Source: Oceanospirillum beijerinckii DSM 7166
GTDB lineage: Bacteria; Pseudomonadota; Gammaproteobacteria; Pseudomonadales; Halomonadaceae
Direction of reading: 5' to 3'
NCBI RefSeq assembly: GCF_000422425.1
Contig: NZ_AULT01000033.1
Location: 1-64,000 of the forward strand
Length of the DNA stretch: 64,000 nt
Part shown: positions 57,610-64,000 of the stretch, one piece after another
How positions within the stretch are numbered: the stretch's first letter is position 1
Layout: each line of letters opens with the position of its first letter
Notes under the pieces: model-generated
Database searches by the model: none
What the model saw: only the letters and a program-made list of their open reading frames with translations
What the model was told of the DNA's origin: nothing
Position numbers and translations under genes: made by a program

Positions 57610-60441
57610 TTAAGCAGATCTGTTCTGCGCCAAGCGGTCTACCAGATAGATAATCGACTGGTAGGGGATACCACTGTGTTCGCTTAAACCAATCTCACAG
57701 GTACGGCTGTTGGAGTACCCCTCAGTACAGCCCGCTACCGCCGTTGGCAGATCTTTTAATGCCGCCGCATTCAGCTCAGGGTGAGAAAATCCTTTATCAC
57801 CTGCAAAACCACAGCAGGTAATATCCGGTGGGATAACCACTTCTTTGGCACACGCTTTGGCCAGAGAAACAAACTTATCGGCCAGCCCCATTTTGGTGGT
57901 GCTGCAGGTGACGTGCAGAGCTATACGCTCTACCTGAGACGAGAGAGTCAGGCGCGGCAACACGAAATCGTGGATAAACTCCACCTGTTCGTACAGTCGC
58001 AAACGGCTATCCAGCTTGTCACGCATTCGCATCAGACAGGGACTGGTGTCGCAAAACACCGGATAAAGCCCATTGTGGGTTGCTTTAAGTAAAGCTTGGT
58101 TCAGTTCTTCTGCTTTTGCATCTGCAGTTTCAAACTGACCTTTACTCTGGAACGGCATACCACAGCATTGCGCACCTAATTCCTCGGGAATCACGACACT
58201 AAAACCCGCTTTATTCAGCAGACTCATGGCCACTTCCGGCGTGGATCTGTCCTCACCCTGATCCCGTGCAGGCCCCATAATGCGGGTCGCACAGCTTGGC
58301 AGGTACACCACCTTGTCCCCCTGATGACTGGGTGGGTACTGCTTTAACACGGTGTCCATCTTAGGTGCAGCCCTTGGCATCGACGGTGTCCATTGTTGTA
58401 CCCGGTTGCCAGAGATTTTTCGCGCGGCACCGGTTACGGCAGACATTGTCTTACTGCCAACGGCAGCATGCATTCCATCCGCTACCTTTAACATGACACG
58501 AGAGCTGTTGGCAACGCCCTCAAAGTGACTACCCAGCCACGAAGACACGCCGGAGTAACCTTTGTTACGTTCATGACGCAGGCTGCGAGTCAGATCTCCG
58601 GTATTGATACTGACCGGACATTTTTCTTCGCATAGACCACAACCGGCACAGGTATCAATGCCCTGATAGTCGTATTCGCCGACCATCTCTTTTAGCCTGT
58701 CAGCATCGTCACCAGCGGCTTCTAAGCGGTTGATCTCACGCCAAATGACAATGCGTTGACGAGGGCTCAAACTCAGGTTTCGGGATGGGCAGGATGACTC
58801 ACAAAAACCACACTCAATACACTTATCCACCAGCTCACTGGCCGGAGGTAATGGCTTTAAATTTTCTAAATGTAAATTTTCGTTACGGGTCAGAATAACA
58901 TCGGGATTAAGCAGGTTTTCGGCGTCAAAAACGGCTTTTAGCTGCCACATCAATTGGTAGGCATCTTTGCCCCATTCCAGCTCAACAAAAGGCGCCATAT
59001 TACGCCCCGTGCCGTGCTCAGCTTTCAGTGAACCCTTGTATTTTACGGCTACCAGGCCAGCGACCTCATCCATCAGCAGCTTATAACGCTCGACCTCTTT
59101 GTCGTCATCAAAGCCCTGGGTGAAGACAAAGTGCAGGTTACCTTCTAAGGCATGACCAAACAGCAGGGCTTCGTCGTAGCCGTATTTGCGGAACACCTGC
59201 TGCAGCTCTAATACGCCTTCAGCTAACTGCTCAATAGGGAAAGCAACATCTTCAATAATCACCGTAGTACCGGTCAGGCGCACGGCCCCCACCGCTGGGA
59301 ACAGGCCTTTGCGAATTTTCCAGTATAGGGCGTAGGTAGCCGGGTCTTCGGTAAATTCGATCGGCGCAACGGTTTCGATACCGGCAATGGCTGCCGTCAC
59401 CTCAGCCAGCTTTTGATCCAGCTCGTCACGGGTGCTACCACGCACATCCACCAGCAGTGCCGCAGCATCTTCGCCCAGCGTTTTCAATATCTCCGGCATA
59501 CCCGGCTGATCTTCCACCGCATGCAGACCGGCACGGTCCATCAACTCTACCGCCGCAACCGGTGTCGGCTTCATCGCCGTGACGGCACGACAGGTGGTTT
59601 CGATATCCGGGAAGAAGATCATCGCCGCGGCTTTTAGCGGGTGTTCCTCCACCGTGCGATAAGTCACCTCACTGATAAAGCCCAGCGTACCTTCTGAGCC
59701 GATCATCAGGTGCATCAAAATATCGAACGGATCACTGTAATCCACCAGGCTGTTCAAACTGTAACCTGTGGTGTTTTTCAGGCGGTATTTATGACGGATC
59801 AGCTCGGCCAGTTCTCTGTTGGCACGAGTCTCTTCGCCCAGCTTTTTCAATTCGCTGAGCAGTTCACCATGGCTGTGTTCAAACGCCTGACGGCTGGAGG
59901 GATCAGCGGTATCCAGCAGGGTGCCATCGGCCATAATGATGCGCATGCTATCGACGGTGTTATAACTGTTTTGCGCCGTACCGCAGCACATACCACTGGC
60001 GTTATTAGCGGCGATACCACCAATCATAGCCGCGTTAATCGAAGCCGGATCAGGGCCGATCTTACGCTGGTAAGGTGCCAGAATCTGGTTCGCCTTGCCG
60101 CCGATCACACCGGGTTGCAGAGAAACACGATCGCCCAGATCATGCACCTGATAACCGCGCCAATTACTGCTCAGCTGAATCAGTACGGAATCGGTCACCG
60201 CCTGACCGGACAGACTGGTACCCGCCGCACGGAAGGTCACCGGCAGCTTACGGGCTCGGGTCAGTTTTAATACCCGAGACACTTCATCTTCATTATCAAC
60301 CCGCACCACCAGCTGAGGAATCAGACGATAAAAGCTGGCATCTGTACCATAAGCGAGTGTGCGCAGTTGATCGTGGATCAAACGCTCTTCTGGCATGAAC
60401 TGACGCAGTTCGTTGTAAAGTTCCTGGTATTGCTGCTTCAT
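57610..60441 (-). CDS. D-lactate dehydrogenase, FAD/Fe-S type
   Basis: A 943-residue respiratory oxidoreductase. N-terminal FAD-linked (PCMH) domain with RAAGTSLSGQAVTDSVLIQL and GPDPASINAAMIGGIAANNASGM, a C-terminal oxidase domain with FGHALEGNLHFVF and AEHGTGRNMAPFVE, two ferredoxin-like clusters CIECGFCESSCPSR and CAGCGLCEEKCPV, and a CCG domain (CCGMPFQSKGQ, CCGFAGDKGF). This is the arrangement of the Dld-II/YkgEFG-linked D-lactate dehydrogenases. ATG at 60441 with GGTGAGG upstream. It follows lutC after 370 bases on the same strand. The substrate is inferred from context; related FAD/Fe-S 2-hydroxy acid enzymes would look similar. Confidence 0.9.
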   Translation of the reverse strand: MKQQYQELYNELRQFMPEERLIHDQLRTLAYGTDASFYRLIPQLVVRVDNEDEVSRVLKLTRARKLPVTFRAAGTSLSGQAVTDSVLIQLSSNWRGYQVHDLGDRVSLQPGVIGGKANQILAPYQRKIGPDPASINAAMIGGIAANNASGMCCGTAQNSYNTVDSMRIIMADGTLLDTADPSSRQAFEHSHGELLSELKKLGEETRANRELAELIRHKYRLKNTTGYSLNSLVDYSDPFDILMHLMIGSEGTLGFISEVTYRTVEEHPLKAAAMIFFPDIETTCRAVTAMKPTPVAAVELMDRAGLHAVEDQPGMPEILKTLGEDAAALLVDVRGSTRDELDQKLAEVTAAIAGIETVAPIEFTEDPATYALYWKIRKGLFPAVGAVRLTGTTVIIEDVAFPIEQLAEGVLELQQVFRKYGYDEALLFGHALEGNLHFVFTQGFDDDKEVERYKLLMDEVAGLVAVKYKGSLKAEHGTGRNMAPFVELEWGKDAYQLMWQLKAVFDAENLLNPDVILTRNENLHLENLKPLPPASELVDKCIECGFCESSCPSRNLSLSPRQRIVIWREINRLEAAGDDADRLKEMVGEYDYQGIDTCAGCGLCEEKCPVSINTGDLTRSLRHERNKGYSGVSSWLGSHFEGVANSSRVMLKVADGMHAAVGSKTMSAVTGAARKISGNRVQQWTPSMPRAAPKMDTVLKQYPPSHQGDKVVYLPSCATRIMGPARDQGEDRSTPEVAMSLLNKAGFSVVIPEELGAQCCGMPFQSKGQFETADAKAEELNQALLKATHNGLYPVFCDTSPCLMRMRDKLDSRLRLYEQVEFIHDFVLPRLTLSSQVERIALHVTCSTTKMGLADKFVSLAKACAKEVVIPPDITCCGFAGDKGFSHPELNAAALKDLPTAVAGCTEGYSNSRTCEIGLSEHSGIPYQSIIYLVDRLAQNRSA

Positions 60442-60490
60442 GGTTTGCCTCACCTATTACCGATCTAGCGGTCTACCGATCCTGCACCTG

Positions 60491-60635
60491 TTATACCATT
60501 CCCGATAAGTTTCTTGATATCAGAGTAGGCTGGATAAGCGGAGCGCCATCCGACACTGACTCCGATACCGGGTGATTGTCGGAAGGCGCCTTACGGCTTT
60601 TCCGACCTACAACAACTTATCGGATTGGGTATTAG
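60491..60635. repeat. Palindromic intergenic repeat, copy B
   Basis: About 145 bases matching copy A (14231-14373). Ends: TTATACCATTCCCGATAAG at 60491-60509 faces CTTATCGGATTGGGTATTA at 60616-60634, an almost complete inverted repeat. The inner pair is GCGCCATCCGAC and GTCGGAAGGCGC. It sits 50 bases before the dehydrogenase start, between it and lutC, so it may affect expression. Confidence 0.85.
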
Positions 60636-60812
60636 GCCTTATTTGCGGACGTTTGATGCCTGAAATGAGCTGTTTTTGCGCTCAAATACCAAATTCAGGA
60701 TGCAAGCATCCAACAGGGGATAACAAGCTATCCCTGCGGGTTATTTTTTAATCAAGAATCTGGCGGCCTATGATTAAAACTATCTCAACCCAGGCCACCA
60801 TGAGTGGAACGC

Positions 60813-61472
60813 TTATTGCCGAATCAGAACAATCAGCTCCTTGGGCCCATGTACGCCATAGGCCAGGGTTTGCTCAATATCCGCCGTTTTGGACGGCCCC
60901 GAGATCAACAGCGCATTGGTTGGCATGCCTTGCTGCACCCAGCCCCCGGAGACAATCACCTCGTGGAAGGTGTTTTTCAGTTGCCCGGCATCCAGAATGG
61001 CAAAGTGAATCGGTGGTACCAGGGTCATCAGTCGGGGTTGATCGTTATCCGGCCACAGCACCAGAGAGCCGGTCTCTGCGACGGCACTGCGTACATCGGT
61101 CACCGCACCATCGACATTGGAGAACAGCTCGGCTTTCCAGCCTTCGATAGGCTGGTCATAGCTCAACAGCTCCGGCAGACCGTCTTCGGACCAATCGGCT
61201 CGCACATCAACACCCACCTGAGCTTGTTGCGGTACCAGCATATTGTTCAGCCCTTTGGCCTGAGCCAACTCTTTCAGCTTATCCAGCCAGTTGTCTTTGC
61301 TGACACGATGAACTTCAGCGTGAACCGATTCGATCTTCTGCTGGAACAGATCGATCTTGTCTTCATCAGACCACTGCTTGGCCTGCACGATAGAGAAATC
61401 ACTCTCAGGTGCGCTGATCGCCCCGTCGCGGCGCTGATATAAACGGTTCAGAATGGCATCACGAGCGCTCAT
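60813..61472 (-). CDS. lutC: Lactate utilization protein LutC
   Basis: A 219-residue protein of the LUD domain family (LldG). ETGSLVLWPDNDQPRLMTLVPPIHFAIL and LLISGPSKTADIEQTLAYGVHGPKELIVLI are typical. With LutA and LutB it forms the iron-sulfur L-lactate dehydrogenase complex. The start overlaps the lutB stop (TAATG), so translation is coupled. Confidence 0.93.
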   Translation of the reverse strand: MSARDAILNRLYQRRDGAISAPESDFSIVQAKQWSDEDKIDLFQQKIESVHAEVHRVSKDNWLDKLKELAQAKGLNNMLVPQQAQVGVDVRADWSEDGLPELLSYDQPIEGWKAELFSNVDGAVTDVRSAVAETGSLVLWPDNDQPRLMTLVPPIHFAILDAGQLKNTFHEVIVSGGWVQQGMPTNALLISGPSKTADIEQTLAYGVHGPKELIVLIRQ

Positions 61473-62932
61473 TATTTCTCCCCTCCGTTTTTACCACGGG
61501 CTTTAACCTGTTGATGCAGTGTGCTGGGGGCCAGCTTGGGTGCGGTACGACACTTGGTCCAGGCACCGATTTTATTGGGCATCAGGAAACGGAATACGGT
61601 AGCAGCACCGGTACCGGTACGATACAAACCACCGCTCTTATGCATCTTGGCCCAGCCTTTCCAGATCAGGCTTTCGCTGGTGGAGCGCTTGCTGCCACGG
61701 CCTTTCACACTGGAGTTATTGTGATCGGAATCACCGGCCACGGACTCTTCACGCAGGCGTACCAGCAGTTTAGGAATCGGGATACGCACCGGACACACTT
61801 CACCACAGGCACCACACAGGGATGAGGCACTGGGCAGATCTTTAGCATCGTCCAATCCCGCCAAGTGTGGCATCAGGATTTTGCCAATGGGGCCAGGATA
61901 GGTGTAACCGTAGGCATGACCACCAATACGGGTATAGACCGGGCAGTGGTTCATACAGGCACCACAGCGGATACAGCGCAGGGTATCCAGCAGCTCATCG
62001 TCCTGATAAATATTTGAACGACCGCTATCCACCAGAACCAGATGTACCTCTTCCGGGCCGTCCAGTTCGCCCTCTTTACGGGGGCTGGAGATCATATTGA
62101 AATAGGTGGTGATATGTTGACCAGTAGCAGAGCGGGTCAGTAGCGACAATAGCGGCGCGACATCTTCCAGGTTTTCCACCACTTTTTCGATACCGGTCAC
62201 GGCGATATGCACCGGAGGTACTGTCGTCGTCAGACGGCCATTACCTTCGTTTTCCACCAGACACAGGGTGCCGGTTTCTGCCACGGCAAAGTTAACACCA
62301 GACACGCCCACGTCAGCCTTTTCAAAACGCTTACGCAGTTGTTGACGGGCCTCGGCGGTCAGATACTCCACATCACGGGATTTTTTAGTCCCGGTTTTGT
62401 CGTGCATCAGATCAGAGATCTCATCAGTATTCTTGTGGATCGCGGGCATAATAATGTGCGACGGCGTTTCTTCCGCCAGCTGCACGATGTATTCACCGAG
62501 ATCCGATTCCAGCGCTTCAATGCCGTGTTTTTCCAGGTAATGGTTCAGCTCCATCTCTTCGCTGACCATGGACTTACCCTTGATCACGCTCTTGGCATTT
62601 TTCTGCTGACAGATATCGAGAATAATCTGACACGCTTGATCACCATTTTCCGCCCAGTGTACTTTGACACCGTTGGCGGTCAGGTTTTCTTCCAGCTTTT
62701 CCAGCAGTTCCGGCAGTTTGGACAGAGCGCGCAGACGAATCGCTGCGACCAGGTCACGCAGGCCTTGTAGTTCATCATCGGACGGAAACGCCGCCTGACG
62801 TTTATCCATCAGACCATCCATCGCCTTACGGAAGTTGGCGCGGATCTGTGGATTGTTGATCGCCTCATGTACCCGTGGATGAAACTCTTTAACCCCGCTC
62901 TGGGCAGTCTTTTCCGGCTGATTATGACTCAT
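61472..62932 (-). CDS. lutB: Lactate utilization iron-sulfur protein LutB
   Basis: A 486-residue protein: LUD domain (KSMVSEEMELNHYLEKHGIEALE, GVSGVNFAVAETGTLCLVENEGNGR) followed by two 4Fe-4S sites CIRCGACMNHCPVYTRIGGHAYG and CGACGEVCPVRIPIPKLL, then a C-terminal DUF3390-like segment. ATG at 62932 is preferred; the frame extends to 62959 inside lutA. It overlaps lutA by a few bases. Confidence 0.95.
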   Translation of the reverse strand: MSHNQPEKTAQSGVKEFHPRVHEAINNPQIRANFRKAMDGLMDKRQAAFPSDDELQGLRDLVAAIRLRALSKLPELLEKLEENLTANGVKVHWAENGDQACQIILDICQQKNAKSVIKGKSMVSEEMELNHYLEKHGIEALESDLGEYIVQLAEETPSHIIMPAIHKNTDEISDLMHDKTGTKKSRDVEYLTAEARQQLRKRFEKADVGVSGVNFAVAETGTLCLVENEGNGRLTTTVPPVHIAVTGIEKVVENLEDVAPLLSLLTRSATGQHITTYFNMISSPRKEGELDGPEEVHLVLVDSGRSNIYQDDELLDTLRCIRCGACMNHCPVYTRIGGHAYGYTYPGPIGKILMPHLAGLDDAKDLPSASSLCGACGEVCPVRIPIPKLLVRLREESVAGDSDHNNSSVKGRGSKRSTSESLIWKGWAKMHKSGGLYRTGTGAATVFRFLMPNKIGAWTKCRTAPKLAPSTLHQQVKARGKNGGEK

Positions 62933-63683
62933 GGCAGCGTCTCCACAGGAAGCTGGCAATATGCTCGCCTTTGAACTCTTTTTTCATATGCTCGGCAGCA
63001 CCGGTGATATTCATCATGCAACCGCAATCACTGCTGATCAGGGTATTGGCACCAGTAGCATCAATGGCTTCCACCTTATCGGTGACCATGGCTTCGGAGA
63101 TCTCCGGGTGACGCACAGAGAAGGCACCACCAAAACCACAGCACTCTTTAACCCGTGCCTGCTCAACCAGCTCGACATTATCCAGTTGGCCCAACAGCGC
63201 CGGACCCACTTCGCCCAAGCCCATTTCACGCCGGGCACTGCATGAGGTATGCATGGCGACCTTGATCGGCTCGCCTTTGTCTTCCAGCTTGATATGGCAG
63301 ACGTGCATTAAAAATTCAGTTAACTCATAGATACGACCGGCAACCTCTTTTGCCTTGGCTTCTTCCGGGTGGCCCGCAAACAGTTCAGGGTAATGTTCGC
63401 GCATCATGCCTGCACAGGAACCGGACGGCAGCACAATAGGATAATCACCAGGAAACAGGCCTAACTGAGCAGCGGCCACTTCACGGGCCTGGTCGTGATA
63501 ACCGGAGGTATAAGCCGGTTGACCACAGCAGGTCTGGTCCTGAGGGAAGATCACCTCAATGCCCTGTTTTTCCAATAACTGGATACCCGCCATTCCCGCG
63601 TCGGGATAAAACATGTCCACCAAACAGGTGCCGTAGAAGTACACCTTCTCAGGTTTGGGGGGATAAAGTTTGATACTACTCAT
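62922..63683 (-). CDS. lutA: Lactate utilization protein LutA
   Basis: A 253-residue protein with the two CCG (cysteine-rich) domains: VYFYGTCLVDMFYPDAG, QTCCGQPAYTSGYHDQA, then AMHTSCSARREMG, KECCGFGGAFSVRHPEIS. It is the LldE subunit of the complex oxidising lactate to pyruvate, sharing electrons with the quinone pool. ATG at 63683, first gene of lutABC. Confidence 0.95.
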   Translation of the reverse strand: MSSIKLYPPKPEKVYFYGTCLVDMFYPDAGMAGIQLLEKQGIEVIFPQDQTCCGQPAYTSGYHDQAREVAAAQLGLFPGDYPIVLPSGSCAGMMREHYPELFAGHPEEAKAKEVAGRIYELTEFLMHVCHIKLEDKGEPIKVAMHTSCSARREMGLGEVGPALLGQLDNVELVEQARVKECCGFGGAFSVRHPEISEAMVTDKVEAIDATGANTLISSDCGCMMNITGAAEHMKKEFKGEHIASFLWRRCHES

Positions 63684-63867
63684 GGCTCATCACGCTCGTA
63701 TTATGTCAGGATTATCCTGCTGGATTAGTAATGCTGATTGTCCACCACCGACCTGTCTTAGGCAGTGCCTCAACACCCTGTCCCTGCTTATCGTTATAAT
63801 TAGTCGTTTTGCTTGGTTTTGTTTATAGCTACTGCTATTGGATCTTTCTATATCAGATCTTATGAAG

Positions 63868-63912
63868 CAGCGGGTGGTTAGAATGGCTGTGCTCTGAAGG
63901 CCCCACCCGCTG
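63868..63912. other. Hairpin with long loop between lutA and the right-hand gene
   Basis: CAGCGGGTGG (63868-63877) pairs with CCACCCGCTG (63903-63912). It could be the end of the gene entering from the right. No T tract. Confidence 0.4.
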
Positions 63913-63955
63913 TTATTACTACTTCTTTATATTGCTATTACTTTATATGGCAGGC

Positions 63956-64000
63956 TTATCCGTAAGCTTGGGCCGGTAACCACAGTACCAGCTCAGGCCA
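63956..64000 (-). CDS. C-terminal tip of a membrane permease (partial)
   Basis: The minus strand at the right edge ends WPELVLWLPAQAYG and a stop at 63956-63958. That resembles the C-terminus of a TRAP-type large permease (DctM). Only 14 codons are visible, so this is suggestive only. If right, a dicarboxylate or lactate TRAP carrier lies upstream of lutABC. Confidence 0.3.
   Translation of the reverse strand, partial: WPELVLWLPAQAYG

Noticed and set aside
59710-60270. 186-codon plus frame in the dehydrogenase gene
   Set aside because: Antisense shadow.

Overview
The window reads as chromosomal DNA of a marine-type gammaproteobacterium, most likely within or near Oceanospirillales/Oceanospirillaceae. 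The basis is gene content: FabA-FabB, RapA, TypA, YheS plus the TIGR02444 protein, glnA-ntrBC, two lactate-oxidation modules, several methyl-accepting chemotaxis proteins and c-di-GMP enzymes. The genus is inference. No rRNA, tRNA, CRISPR array, phage block or intact IS was found.

Layout. 1-1.6 kb is a decayed accessory end: a partial TIGR03032-like gene, a previously uncalled cysC (APS kinase) pseudogene, a palindromic element and a resolvase pseudogene. 1.7-10.9 kb holds a Cache-PAS-GGDEF-EAL protein, an LplT-like MFS carrier, YqaA, a tight run of an unknown membrane protein, a CoA-binding protein and an HDOD protein, a frameshifted dtd and an SDR. 11-13.3 kb is lldR/lldD around a palindromic operator. 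13.4-16 kb has an exported unknown, tandem and dispersed repeats and an AT-rich lone glycosyltransferase. 16-24.3 kb carries yheS, TIGR02444, an FKBP isomerase, a prolyl-4-hydroxylase-like oxygenase, typA, and a PP-loop ATPase with a TusA-like protein that lacks its active cysteine. 24.3-29.4 kb is the nitrogen control region: glnA with two NtrC sites and a sigma-54 promoter, then ntrB-ntrC with their own NtrC box and a candidate sigma-54 promoter.

29.5-43 kb is housekeeping and signalling: trmL, an MCP, a ZapB-like protein with an acidic repeat tail, rimI, a holD-like gene, leuA, a DsbG-like and a membrane-anchored TlpA-like thiol protein, rapA and an HD-GYP-like protein. 43-48.3 kb resembles the light-response clusters of Pseudomonas: TIGR01777 epimerase, CbiX-like, DUF523-DUF1722, a LitR-type MerR regulator and photolyase, with a TTGTACA/TGTACAA inverted repeat at the promoter. 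48.4-57.5 kb has a PAS-MCP, fabA-fabB, a frameshifted response regulator with HD-GYP, an AEC carrier, a Usp and an MCP. 57.6-64 kb is the second lactate module: D-lactate dehydrogenase of the FAD/Fe-S type and lutCBA, preceded by what looks like the end of a TRAP permease.

The most noteworthy points are the Cys-to-Arg TusA-like protein beside a PP-loop tRNA-thiolation-type ATPase, the LitR-type operator and cluster, the ZapB-like protein with an in-frame repeat tail, the two homopolymer +1 frameshifts (dtd and the HD-GYP regulator), a roughly 145-bp palindromic element present twice 46 kb apart, and the cysC relic.
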